Positions 18,317-27,153 are shown, numbered from the stretch's first letter. The stretch is 64,000 nt of DNA from a virus (IMGVR_UViG_3300042544_001456:57780-121779); one strand, 5' to 3'. Notes: generated from the sequence alone by a model not told the origin. A program made the numbers and translations.

Positions 18317-19346
18317 CTCGAACACAGAATGGGGAACTCTAAAAGAAGTAATATTAGGTCGGGCAGAAAATGCACAAATACCTAAAACAAAAAAACATGA
18401 CATTCATTGTGTTGACTATGCAAATTACGATACAGTTTCCGGATTGCCAGCAGGAAAATACCCTGAACAAGTTATAGACGAAACTGTAGAAGATTTAGAT
18501 GCATTTCAAAAACAATTAGAATCTGTTAATGTTACAGTTCATCGTCCTGAAATAAAAAACTTAGGGTTGCTATGTGCAACACCGGACTGGACGTCTGATG
18601 GATACTACATGTATTGTCCTAGAGATAGTGTTTTAGTAATTGGAGATATGCTAATAGAAACTCCGATGCCGTTAAGATCTAGATACTTTGAAACCTTAGG
18701 TTATAGAAAACTTTTTAAGGAATACTTTTCTAAAGGTAGCAGATGGATATCTGCTCCAAAACCTGAACTGTTAGATGACCTTTATGACAGATCAGATTTG
18801 TCTAAACCTACTTTAACCGAATACGAAATTGCGTTCGACGCAGCCAACGTTATTAAATGCGGTCGAGACATTTTTTATCTTGTTTCAAATTCTGGTAATA
18901 AATTAGGATCTCAATGGTTACAATCAACATTGGGTGAAAAATATAATGTACATATTATGGATAACATATATGCTTATGTTCATGTCGATACAACAATATT
19001 ACCTTTGGCTCCAGGAAAGGTATTGTTAAATCCGAGCAGAGTTAACAATAATAACATTCCTGCCTATTTTAAATCTTGGGATAAAATTTGGGCAGAAGAT
19101 CCAATTCCTACACCATTTATAGATCACTGGGCTCCTGCAAGTCCTTGGTTAAGTATGAATGTGCTAAGTATTAGCGAAAATTTAGTTGCAGTTGAAAAAA
19201 ATCAAATTCCTTTAATCAAACAATTAGAGTCACGTGGTTTTGATGTAATGCCAGTACAAATGCGACATGCAAGAACATTAAGCGGTGGCCCACACTGTGT
19301 TACATTAGATACTGTACGTGATGACAAATACGAGGATTTTAGATAA
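18306..19346 (+). CDS. Amidinotransferase (glycine/inosamine-phosphate type)
   Basis: 346 residues. It starts VNSNTEWGTLKEVILGRAE (3-21), typical for L-arginine:glycine or StrB1-type amidinotransferases. CPRD lies at 104-107. The catalytic triad is visible as Asp178 (AFDAAN), His226 (YVHVDTT) and Cys331 in GGPHCVTLDT. The family moves the amidino group of arginine onto an amine. StrB1 does this on an aminated cyclitol phosphate in streptomycin synthesis, with a DegT-type aminotransferase supplying the amine; the same order is seen here. Glycine as acceptor (guanidinoacetate) is the alternative. Length fits the family (~350-390). Confidence 0.9.
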   Translation: MKVNSNTEWGTLKEVILGRAENAQIPKTKKHDIHCVDYANYDTVSGLPAGKYPEQVIDETVEDLDAFQKQLESVNVTVHRPEIKNLGLLCATPDWTSDGYYMYCPRDSVLVIGDMLIETPMPLRSRYFETLGYRKLFKEYFSKGSRWISAPKPELLDDLYDRSDLSKPTLTEYEIAFDAANVIKCGRDIFYLVSNSGNKLGSQWLQSTLGEKYNVHIMDNIYAYVHVDTTILPLAPGKVLLNPSRVNNNNIPAYFKSWDKIWAEDPIPTPFIDHWAPASPWLSMNVLSISENLVAVEKNQIPLIKQLESRGFDVMPVQMRHARTLSGGPHCVTLDTVRDDKYEDFR

Positions 19347-20191
19347 TGAATGTTTTATTTGGCTTAGGATGTAGTTGGACACAAGGCGAAGGCGGTTATC
19401 CAGAAGAGATCTGGAAAGAATACAATGGAAAAATTAATCTTCCAATGCACAAAAGTTATCATCTTATAGAACACGAACACAGAAATAGTTGGGTTAATGT
19501 ATTATGTAGAGATTATTTGTCAGAATACATTCCTTACAATCTCGGACAACGCGGCATAGGAAATAGAGGCAGTGCAAGAAGTCTGTATCTTACAAATATA
19601 GATTTTTCAAAAGTTGAAAACGGAATTGTAGTGTTCATGATGAGTGGGTATGAACGATTTGATTTTTTTAGAGATTCTTGGAAAAATACTAAAATTTGTT
19701 ATAAAAGTGATACTAAAGATGCAGGTCATTATAATTTTCAAACAGTGTGGCCGCACCTAGGCAACAGTAAATTATGGGATATATACACAAGACAAGTTTA
19801 TGCCGAGGATGCAACTGCAATCGAAACTTTATGTAATATTTTAGAAGTGCAAACTTTTTGTAAAGCCAACAATTTAAAATTTGTTTTAGCAAACGCATTT
19901 GATGACCGTGGCAAAGACTTTTTATATGAGCATTGCGACAAATTAGCAAATAAAGTAGATTGGTCATGTTATATACACAATTTTAGAGATTATAAGACAT
20001 TTGTAGAATTATTAGTTAGAAAAGATAACTGGCTTTCAGATGAAATGCAGCCGCAATACTATAACCATTACAGCAATTTAGATTATCCAAAGAAACATTT
20101 AACCAATTGTATTCATCCTAATGTTGATGGATATAAAGTAATAGCAGAAGAACTAGCAAATTTTATTAAAGAAAAATACCCTAACGCTTGA
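19346..20191 (+). CDS. SGNH-hydrolase-like protein
   Basis: 281 residues. LFGLGCSWTQGEG (4-16) is a block I-like segment with Ser in GCSW, LGQRGIGNRGS is block II-like, VVFMMSGYERFDFF is in the block III position, and CIHPNVDGYKVIAE near the C-terminus has the Asp/His block shifted to a single His. No signal peptide. It starts one base inside the amidinotransferase stop (TAATG). Together with the following twitch radical SAM gene and the large GT-repeat gene it mirrors the trio at 3897-7034. Esterase or acyltransferase activity on a glycan is inferred. Confidence 0.6.
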   Translation: MNVLFGLGCSWTQGEGGYPEEIWKEYNGKINLPMHKSYHLIEHEHRNSWVNVLCRDYLSEYIPYNLGQRGIGNRGSARSLYLTNIDFSKVENGIVVFMMSGYERFDFFRDSWKNTKICYKSDTKDAGHYNFQTVWPHLGNSKLWDIYTRQVYAEDATAIETLCNILEVQTFCKANNLKFVLANAFDDRGKDFLYEHCDKLANKVDWSCYIHNFRDYKTFVELLVRKDNWLSDEMQPQYYNHYSNLDYPKKHLTNCIHPNVDGYKVIAEELANFIKEKYPNA

Positions 20192-20215
20192 CATTTTTAA
20201 TAAATTAGTTATAAT
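20188..20215 (+). promoter_or_regulatory. Perfect-consensus sigma70-type promoter
   Basis: TTGACA (20188-20193), a 16-base spacer and TATAAT (20210-20215) match both consensus hexamers exactly. The -35 box includes the TGA stop of the preceding gene (20189-20191). The predicted start near 20222 gives a ~12-base leader with AAGGA before the ATG at 20234. This would begin a second transcription unit inside the island. Confidence 0.8.
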
Positions 20216-20233
20216 TGTAAAAAAGGATTACCT

Positions 20234-21760
20234 ATGAGTGATTATAACCAATCTGCAGATATAGCCGAAAATCAACTTAAAAAAATAAGTAAAACAATGT
20301 GTTATGCTAAATGGGCACAAGTGTCGATGCACTTAACCAATGGAACAACACATAGCTGCTATCATCCGCCGTTACATAAAATAAGTATTCCTGAAATAGA
20401 AAAAAATCCTAGTGCTCTTCATAATACACAAGAAAAAAAAGCAGAACGATCTTTAATGCTCAAAGGCGAAAGACCGGCAGGATGCTCGTATTGCTGGAAA
20501 ATTGAAGATTCTGGAAATAGAAGTGACAGGATATATCGATCAGGAGAATATTGGGCACAAAATTCTCGCAGTGATATTATAGATTCTCTTGACACTAGTA
20601 ACATAAATCCTAGATATATGGAAGTTAACTTTAATCAAGCATGTAATTTAAAATGCATGTATTGTTCTCCGCATTTAAGCACTGAGTGGGAAGACGAAGT
20701 TAAAAAGTTAGGCGAGTTTAAAATTTTAGATATTAACAATAATGAAGTTGGGCATAACAATTTAGATGCCCTTGCATCTGCAGGGTTAATGCCTTTAAAA
20801 TCAAAACAATCGGAAAATCCTTATATATCTGCTTTTTGGAAATGGTGGCCTGAGTTATATAAAAAATTAGAAGTGTTTAGAATTACAGGCGGTGAGCCTC
20901 TTATGGATGCAAATACTTTTAAAGTTTTAGATTACATATATGAAAATCCTAACACTTGGTTAGAGTTAAGTATCACTAGTAATTTTTCTCCTCCAAAGCC
21001 TGAGTTAATGGACAAGTTTATAGAAAAAATTAAGAAACTCGAGGAAATACAAATATGGGAAGACAAAGAACGCTTTAACCCGGGTGCTAACAATCATTGG
21101 TATGTAAATATGGCACTAAAAAATCTTGCATTATTTGTAAGTGTTGACTCGGTAGGAACCCAAGCGGAGTATATTCGTACAGGTTTAAACTATTCTTATA
21201 TGCAAGAAAACGTTAGTAGATTTTTAAATGAAACTAAGAATACTACAGTTACATTTATTAATACATTTAATGCATTAAGTTTTCCTAAATTTAAGGATTA
21301 CTTACAATATATACTCGATTTAAGAACGGAATTTAGCAAAGACAAGCAGGGCATACAATTCATACCAATATATGATCCGTATTATACTCATCCGGATTAC
21401 GAAATTCATCCCAGACAAAGAATTTGGTTTGACATTCCTATTTTAAGAAATCCTGCATGGCAAAACATGAATGTGCTTCCGTTAGAATTTTCTTCATACC
21501 TTGAAGAAGGAATTGACTTTATGAAAAAAAATTCCGACGTATCTAACTTTGCAGGATTTTACGATTTTGAAATAGCAAAAGCAGAAAGAAATTTAGATAT
21601 TTTTCGAGATAGGTCAAATATTTCACCCAACGAAATGCATATAAATAAAATAAATTTTGTAAAATATGTATTGCAACACGATCAGCGTCGCGGCACAAAC
21701 TTTATTGACACATTTCCGGAATTTGCTAGCATATTTCTAGATTCTCGTTACAATTGGTGA
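20234..21760 (+). CDS. Radical SAM protein with N-terminal twitch-type cysteines
   Basis: 508 residues. Cys23, Cys42 (HSCYHPPLH), Cys84 and Cys87 (CSYC) form the N-terminal auxiliary set; the radical SAM motif is CNLKCMYC with Cys137, Cys141 and Cys144; ITGGEP lies at 217-222. The N-terminal 90 residues align position by position with the protein at 4826, including KxERxxMLxGExPxGCxYCW. The barrel-end segment ALFVSVDSVGTQAEYIRTGL is typical. The pair differ by an insertion between the GGEP motif and the C-terminus. It is preceded by its own strong promoter and followed after 3 bases by the GT-repeat gene. Reaction unknown. Confidence 0.85.
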   Translation: MSDYNQSADIAENQLKKISKTMCYAKWAQVSMHLTNGTTHSCYHPPLHKISIPEIEKNPSALHNTQEKKAERSLMLKGERPAGCSYCWKIEDSGNRSDRIYRSGEYWAQNSRSDIIDSLDTSNINPRYMEVNFNQACNLKCMYCSPHLSTEWEDEVKKLGEFKILDINNNEVGHNNLDALASAGLMPLKSKQSENPYISAFWKWWPELYKKLEVFRITGGEPLMDANTFKVLDYIYENPNTWLELSITSNFSPPKPELMDKFIEKIKKLEEIQIWEDKERFNPGANNHWYVNMALKNLALFVSVDSVGTQAEYIRTGLNYSYMQENVSRFLNETKNTTVTFINTFNALSFPKFKDYLQYILDLRTEFSKDKQGIQFIPIYDPYYTHPDYEIHPRQRIWFDIPILRNPAWQNMNVLPLEFSSYLEEGIDFMKKNSDVSNFAGFYDFEIAKAERNLDIFRDRSNISPNEMHINKINFVKYVLQHDQRRGTNFIDTFPEFASIFLDSRYNW

Positions 21761-21763
21761 TTT

Positions 21764-24337
21764 ATGTATGACATAATTTACATTAAACAAAAGTTTTCAA
21801 ATGAAAACTTTAAAAAAATAAAAGCTCGTTTTCCTATAGCAAAAGTAGCAGTGGATTTTCGACAAGCACAAAACATTTCTATGACTGAAATGTTTTGGGT
21901 AATTTGGGACGACTGTGATGTATTAGAAAGTTTTGATTTTTCTTATACTCCAGATGAATGGAGTAAAGATTACATTCATGTTTTTTTAAACGGAACAGAC
22001 TACGACGGAATTTGTTTAGTTCCAAAAAATTCTAACATATCAAATAAAGAAATCTCTCATAGATTTTTTATTAATAAAAAAGAAGTCGATATAAAAGCTA
22101 GTAGTCCGATACAATACGACAAGTTTTATATTGACACTTACGACGAATATTTGTATGCACTTGAAAATTCTAAAACTGAAATGTTTTGGATGTTGTCAAG
22201 AAATGTAAAAGAAAATAACGAACTAATAATCAATTTTTATATTTCTCATCATAACAGCTATGACAGAAATGAAAATCATGCTTTTATACACCGCGTTGAC
22301 GGAACAGATTACTATAACGGAATATTTCTTTGTAGTAAAAACAGACCTTTAACAAAAAAAGAAATAGAACATAGATTTATTATTAATAGAAAAGAATGGC
22401 CCATTGTAGCAAGTGGTCCTGTGCAATATGACAAATTTAATATAGATACGTATGATGAATATTTGTATGCACTTAAAAATTCTAATACTGATATGTTTTG
22501 GATGTTGTCGAGAAACATTTGTGTTGACGACAGTGTGTTAAACCGTATATATGTTTCTCATGATAATTATGACTCTAAGACAAATCACGCTTTTATACAC
22601 AGAGTTAAAGACCAAGACTTATACAATGGAGTTTTCTTATGTAGTAAGCATTGTGTTTTGACAAAAAAAGAAATAGAACATAGATTTATTATTAATAGAA
22701 AAGAATGGCCCATTGTAGCAAGTGGACCTATACAGTACGAAAAGTTTAATGTTGACACTTATAACGAATACTTGTATGCACTTGAAAATTCTAAAACTGA
22801 AATGTTCTGGGGTACTAGTAATAACATTGACTTTAGTTCTTTCGATTTTGATGTATACTTTACTCATGACAACGAATATGACAGAACAATAAATCACGCT
22901 TTTATACACCGTGTTGATGGCAATGACTTATATAATGGTGTGTTTTTACTATCTAAAAATAAGAAACTTACTCAACGAGAAATAGAACATAGGTTTATTG
23001 TAAATAGAAAAGAATGGCCCATTGTAGCAAGTGGTCCTGTGCAATATGACAGATTTAATATAGATACGTATGATGAATACTTGTATGCACTTGAAAATTC
23101 TAAAACTGAAATGTTTTGGGGTACAAGCAATAATATAAAAATAGATGATAACTTTTTGTTTAACATCTATTTTACTCATGATAACGAATATGACAGAACA
23201 ACAAATCATTCGTTTATACATCGAGTAAATGATAAAGACTATTATAACGGTGTTTTCTTGTTTAGTAAAAATAGAAAAATTTCTGAAAAAGAAATTAATC
23301 ATAAGTTTATACTTAACCGAAAAGAATGGCCTGTTGTAGCAAGTGGTCCTGTACAATACGAAAAGTTTAATGTTGACACTTATGACGAATACTTGTATGC
23401 ACTTGAAAATTCTAAAACTGAAATGTTTTGGATTATTCCTAGTTATGTAAATCCAACAACACGATTTAAATACGACACATATTTTACGCATGATAATACG
23501 TATGACAGAACAATAAATCATGCATATTTAAATGGAAAGTACAATGACGGTATTCTTCTTTGCAGTAAACAGGCAAAATTCAGTAAAAGAGAATTAGATT
23601 ATAGATTTATTGCTCATAAAAAAGAAGTCAACGTGGTTATATCAACACCTGCACTATACGACATTGTTTTTATTAGTTATCAAGAACCCAACGCAGACGA
23701 GTATTACAAATATTTGATAGCCAGATTTCCTAGAGCAAAGCGTGTTCACGGAGTTAAAGGAATTCATCAGGCACATATAGAGGCAGCTAAACTATGTTCA
23801 ACTGATATGTTTTGGATTGTCGACGGCGACGCACTTGTAGAATCTAATTTTAAATTTGATTATCAAGTTCCTCGTTGGGATAAAGAAATGGTGCATGTAT
23901 GGCGATCTGTAAATCCGATTAATGATCTTGTATATGGATACGGCGGCATAAAACTATTTCCTACAGAACTAACTATTAATATGGATACATCAAAGCCTGA
24001 TATGACAACTAGCATTAGCAGCAAGTTTAAAGCAGTGCAAGAAATCTCTAATGTCACAGGATTTAACACAGACCCGTTTAATACTTGGAAAAGTGCTTTT
24101 AGAGAATGCACTAAATTAAGCAGTAAAATTATCGATAGGCAAAAAGATACAGAAACGCAAAACAGATTGCAAACATGGTGTACAACAGGCAAAGATAGAC
24201 CGTTTGGCAAATATGCAATAGATGGTGCTAAATTTGGTGCACTTTTTGGTGCAAGAAATAAAGACAGCATCGAAACTTTGAAAAAAATTAACGACTTTAA
24301 TTGGTTAAAGGAACAGTTTGATGCTAGAAATATTTGA
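21764..24337 (+). CDS. Giant GT-like protein: tandem degenerate GT-core repeats plus an intact C-terminal GT-A-like domain
   Basis: 857 residues. The N-terminal ~115 residues are a divergent unit. Five units of ~103 residues follow (about residues 116-631), each containing DTYDEYLYALENSKTEMFW, HAFIHRVDG, NGVFL and RKEWPIVASGPVQ. The C-terminal ~225 residues have ISYQEPNADEYYKY, KRVHGVKG and TDMFWIVDGDALVES with a DXD-like DGD, then YGYGGIKLFPTE. That domain matches the single-domain protein at 3897. The repeats keep the TEMFW and downstream strands but replace VDGD (for example LSRN, TSNN), so they appear to be catalytically dead copies of the same core. Stretches are nearly identical at DNA level, showing recent duplication. 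Possible roles are multivalent glycan binding, or a ruler for a processive enzyme. Confidence 0.75.
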   Translation: MYDIIYIKQKFSNENFKKIKARFPIAKVAVDFRQAQNISMTEMFWVIWDDCDVLESFDFSYTPDEWSKDYIHVFLNGTDYDGICLVPKNSNISNKEISHRFFINKKEVDIKASSPIQYDKFYIDTYDEYLYALENSKTEMFWMLSRNVKENNELIINFYISHHNSYDRNENHAFIHRVDGTDYYNGIFLCSKNRPLTKKEIEHRFIINRKEWPIVASGPVQYDKFNIDTYDEYLYALKNSNTDMFWMLSRNICVDDSVLNRIYVSHDNYDSKTNHAFIHRVKDQDLYNGVFLCSKHCVLTKKEIEHRFIINRKEWPIVASGPIQYEKFNVDTYNEYLYALENSKTEMFWGTSNNIDFSSFDFDVYFTHDNEYDRTINHAFIHRVDGNDLYNGVFLLSKNKKLTQREIEHRFIVNRKEWPIVASGPVQYDRFNIDTYDEYLYALENSKTEMFWGTSNNIKIDDNFLFNIYFTHDNEYDRTTNHSFIHRVNDKDYYNGVFLFSKNRKISEKEINHKFILNRKEWPVVASGPVQYEKFNVDTYDEYLYALENSKTEMFWIIPSYVNPTTRFKYDTYFTHDNTYDRTINHAYLNGKYNDGILLCSKQAKFSKRELDYRFIAHKKEVNVVISTPALYDIVFISYQEPNADEYYKYLIARFPRAKRVHGVKGIHQAHIEAAKLCSTDMFWIVDGDALVESNFKFDYQVPRWDKEMVHVWRSVNPINDLVYGYGGIKLFPTELTINMDTSKPDMTTSISSKFKAVQEISNVTGFNTDPFNTWKSAFRECTKLSSKIIDRQKDTETQNRLQTWCTTGKDRPFGKYAIDGAKFGALFGARNKDSIETLKKINDFNWLKEQFDARNI
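22108..23654 (+). repeat. Five tandem ~310-bp coding repeats
   Basis: Units start at about 22108, 22421, 22730, 23040 and 23350. The block encoding LYALENSKTEMFW is almost invariant in DNA. Units 2 and 4 share variants such as AATATAGATACGTATGATGA; units 3 and 5 share AAAGTTTAATGTTGACACTT. This alternation indicates duplication of a two-unit block. The repeats are in frame and lie within the gene at 21764. Confidence 0.85.
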
Positions 24338-25166
24338 GATATTAGATAGATTTGAATTACTCTATTCTGATAATAATAAATTATCAGACCTGCGTAGAGC
24401 TTATATTGACCGAGATTTAAACAGTATTTTTCGCATAGTTAATGATCAAAACAAAGAAGATTTAAGAAAACTAATTCTAGAAGACAATGCATGGAAACTT
24501 TGGCCATTATTAGACAATTACGTTGATACTCAATTTGTCTCAGCATTCAAAAACTTTTATGTTAACAATTTAAAGATTGACAACGATTGTTTTAGTAGAG
24601 GTCAATTACAAAGTAAACTATGGTTGGTTAATGAATTAAAAAAACTAGATGTTGAGTTAGGTACAGTTTTTTTATGTGCAGGGTGGTATGGTACACTTGC
24701 AGTAATGTTGTTTGAAAGCGGAATTAAAATTGACAAAATTAGAAGTTTTGATATTGATCCTACCACAGTAGATATTGCAGAAGTTTTTAACAAACCTTGG
24801 TTTACAGATCAGTGGAGATTTAAGTCATTAATACAAAATATACAAGACATTGATTACAGAGAACATACTTGGCAATATTGGAGCAATGCAAATAACAGGA
24901 TGAGTTATCCTATAACTGATATCCCTAATACAATTATTAATACTAGTTGCGAGCATATAGAAAATTTTAAAGATTGGTATGAAAAAATTCCAACAGGAAA
25001 ATTAGTAATTTTACAAGGAAATAATTATTTTGAAGTTGCAGAACATGTTAATTGTTCAACAGATTTAGACGAGTTTGATAAAAAAGCACCTATGACTAAT
25101 ACACTTTTTAAGGGTGAATTAGTTTTACCTAAGTATACAAGATTTATGAAAATTGGAATAAAATAA
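24321..25166 (+). CDS. Class I SAM-dependent methyltransferase-like protein
   Basis: The ATG at 24321 is chosen with AAAGGAAC upstream; it overlaps the previous gene by 17 bases. 281 residues. A Rossmann-type core is visible: LGTVFLCAGWYGTLAVMLF as motif I (loop CAGWYG instead of the usual GxGxG), then IRSFDIDPTTVDIAE as motif II with acidic Asp for the ribose, then NTIINTSCEHIENF as motif IV. The N-terminal ~85 residues form a helical cap. The fold suggests SAM-dependent methylation or a nicotianamine-synthase-like aminopropyl transfer; the unusual loop leaves this open. It is linked to the next gene by TAATG. Confidence 0.6.
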   Translation: MLEIFEILDRFELLYSDNNKLSDLRRAYIDRDLNSIFRIVNDQNKEDLRKLILEDNAWKLWPLLDNYVDTQFVSAFKNFYVNNLKIDNDCFSRGQLQSKLWLVNELKKLDVELGTVFLCAGWYGTLAVMLFESGIKIDKIRSFDIDPTTVDIAEVFNKPWFTDQWRFKSLIQNIQDIDYREHTWQYWSNANNRMSYPITDIPNTIINTSCEHIENFKDWYEKIPTGKLVILQGNNYFEVAEHVNCSTDLDEFDKKAPMTNTLFKGELVLPKYTRFMKIGIK

Positions 25167-25849
25167 TGAAAATACTTATAATATCTAGTACAAGAACAGG
25201 AAGTAGTTATTTTGCTAGAACCATCTATCGTTATTTTTATAGGAATACGTTTTTTCTTACAGAACCCTTTATGACTGAACAGCCAGACACGTATGTAAAA
25301 GGTATAATTAAAACCTGTTTGTTACATAAAAATGTTATATTAAAAACTCACTTAAATCAAATATATGAGATTAAGAGACCTAAGACTATTAAATTTTTTT
25401 TAAATAACAACATTTGGTATAAAATCTTTCTTTTAAGAAAAGATCTGTTTCAAAATACATTTAGTCATGTTGTAGCTAATAAATTACAAAATTTTAACGA
25501 TTTTCCTTACGAAAAAACAACTATTAGTATAGACGAGTATCAATTTACAGAAGTTTTAGAAAGAAAAATTGATCTTTGGACAAAGTTTGCTGAATTAAAA
25601 AAAAATAACATTCATAACGACATAATTTATTTTGAAGATCTTTCTTTTGATAGTTATACTGATTATAAAAAATTAAATTTACCATTTGAAGATTCTCCGC
25701 CACGTCCTACATTCGAACCTGGAAAAACTCCATATAAAATAATAAACGTTTTAAATAAAGACAAACTACAAGAAATTTTTAATGAAAGAATGTTTAATTT
25801 TTCAAGCGAAGGCATTAAAAACATTAATGGGATGTTAGAATTAGAATGA
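25166..25849 (+). CDS. Sulfotransferase-like protein
   Basis: 227 residues. ISSTRTGSSYFARTIYRYF (5-23) is the 5'-phosphosulfate-binding loop of PAPS-dependent sulfotransferases. FLLRKDLFQNTFSHVVA in the middle fits the 3'-phosphate-binding segment with Arg and Ser. The known role of the family is sulfonation of carbohydrates, lipids or proteins with PAPS. No membrane segment. Overlaps both neighbours by 1-4 bases. A second sulfotransferase-type gene lies at 57443. The substrate is unknown; a glycan made by the neighbouring genes is the natural guess. Confidence 0.75.
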   Translation: MKILIISSTRTGSSYFARTIYRYFYRNTFFLTEPFMTEQPDTYVKGIIKTCLLHKNVILKTHLNQIYEIKRPKTIKFFLNNNIWYKIFLLRKDLFQNTFSHVVANKLQNFNDFPYEKTTISIDEYQFTEVLERKIDLWTKFAELKKNNIHNDIIYFEDLSFDSYTDYKKLNLPFEDSPPRPTFEPGKTPYKIINVLNKDKLQEIFNERMFNFSSEGIKNINGMLELE

Positions 25850-26073
25850 ATGATTTAACAAAGTTAAGTTTAAGAGATTTACAAAAAGAAAGTGCCCGTG
25901 CGTTAAGCACAATACAAGCAACTAATAATAATATTTTTCAATTTAATAAACAGGCACATCATAATAGTCAAAATTGGTATATAGCTGTAATTAAATGGTA
26001 CATAGAGCAATACGGTGATCTTCCTAGTAAAATAGGTCCAGGAAAGGATGTAGAGTTAATATACGATGTATGA
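25846..26073 (+). CDS. Small unknown protein ahead of a radical SAM gene
   Basis: 75 residues without Cys. Residues 1-30 look helical (SLRDLQKESARALSTIQATN), followed by HNSQNWYIAVIKWYIEQYG and a short PSKIGPGKD tail. It overlaps the sulfotransferase by 4 bases and the radical SAM gene by 8, so translation is coupled to both. It could be a small binding partner such as a peptide-recognition element, but there is no leader/core pattern that would mark a modified-peptide precursor. Function unknown. Confidence 0.65.
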   Translation: MNDLTKLSLRDLQKESARALSTIQATNNNIFQFNKQAHHNSQNWYIAVIKWYIEQYGDLPSKIGPGKDVELIYDV

Positions 26074-27145
26074 ATATAAAGATATAAAAACCATACACTT
26101 AGAAGTAACACAAAACTGTCAAGCTAGTTGCCCTATGTGTGACCGTAATCAAAACGGCGGAGCACTAAATCCTCATATAGATTTAAGTGAACTAACACTC
26201 GATGATTGTAAAAAAATATTCACACCGGAATTTATAGCACAGCTAAACACCATGTATATGTGCGGTAATTTAGGAGATCCAATTGTTGCTCGAGACACAC
26301 TAGAAATATTTCGCTATTTTAGACAAAATAATCCTAAGATGTGGTTAAGCATGAATACAAATGCTGGCGCCCGTGATCCCGAATGGTGGCAAGAACTTGC
26401 AACTATACTTGGAAGAGCAGGTACTGTTATTTTTAGTGTAGACGGACTCGGTGATACAAATCATTTGTATCGTCAAGGTGTTAACTGGAATATAGTCGAA
26501 CGTAGTATGCGAGCATTTATTGCAGCCGGCGGCAGAGCACGTTGGGATTTTTTAATATTTGAACATAACCAACATCAGGTCGAAGACGCAGAAGCGTTGT
26601 CAAAGGAATTAGGCTTTGAAAAGTTTGTTGCTAAAAAAACTGGTAGATTTATTACGCAAGATAGCAAGAAAAAAGAATCACACCAAGCAATTGATCGAAA
26701 AGGTAATCAAACAACCGAACTTAAAAAGCCCGATGACAAATATGTAAACAATGCATTAAAGAAGCAAACATTGTTAGAAATAAAATACGGAAGCATGGAT
26801 GCTTACTATCAACAAACTCCTATCAGATGCAAGGTAAAAGACGAAGGCAGTTTGTTTATTACAGCAGAAGGGATAGCAATGCCTTGTTGTTGGACTGCTG
26901 GTCGAATGTACAAATGGTGGCAAAAAGATCCTAAACAAGAACAAATATGGCAATTTATTAATTTTGCCGGCGGCAAAGATGCAATAAATGCTAAGATACA
27001 TGGTTTAGAACGTGTATTTTCTACAGAAATTTTTGATCTTATAGAAGCGTCGTGGCATGAAAACAGTTACGAAAATGGAAAATTAAAAGTTTGTGCTATG
27101 AAATGTGGTATCGAGTTTGATCCTTTTGCAGAACAGTTTAAATAA
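26066..27145 (+). CDS. Radical SAM protein with SPASM-like C-terminal cysteines (type A)
   Basis: 359 residues. CQASCPMC near the N-terminus gives Cys18, Cys22 and Cys25. The usual GGEP is replaced by CGNLGDPIVA, a variant also seen in the genes at 29216, 34941 and 41051. FSVDGLGDTNHLYRQGVNW and a HNQHQVEDA block are shared with them. The C-terminal region has a Cys (RCKVKD), then MPCCW and CAMKCG, an auxiliary Fe-S cluster arrangement. SPASM-type enzymes often modify peptides or sugars. It is followed after 8 bases by a type B (twitch) radical SAM and a QueC-like gene. Confidence 0.85.
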   Translation: MYEYKDIKTIHLEVTQNCQASCPMCDRNQNGGALNPHIDLSELTLDDCKKIFTPEFIAQLNTMYMCGNLGDPIVARDTLEIFRYFRQNNPKMWLSMNTNAGARDPEWWQELATILGRAGTVIFSVDGLGDTNHLYRQGVNWNIVERSMRAFIAAGGRARWDFLIFEHNQHQVEDAEALSKELGFEKFVAKKTGRFITQDSKKKESHQAIDRKGNQTTELKKPDDKYVNNALKKQTLLEIKYGSMDAYYQQTPIRCKVKDEGSLFITAEGIAMPCCWTAGRMYKWWQKDPKQEQIWQFINFAGGKDAINAKIHGLERVFSTEIFDLIEASWHENSYENGKLKVCAMKCGIEFDPFAEQFK

Positions 27146-27153
27146 GTATTAAC

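Noticed and set aside
22312-23521. Minus-strand ORFs opposite the repeat gene
   Set aside because: They recur with the repeat and have no ribosome binding sites; they are shadows of the plus-strand gene.
22108-23654. Regularly spaced repeats suggesting a CRISPR array
   Set aside because: The repeat unit is ~310 bp and in frame within one coding sequence; it encodes protein repeats.
25846-26073. RiPP precursor peptide for the radical SAM enzymes
   Set aside because: It has no Cys, no Gly-Gly or repeated core, and is a folded-looking 75-residue protein; nothing else nearby looks like a precursor.
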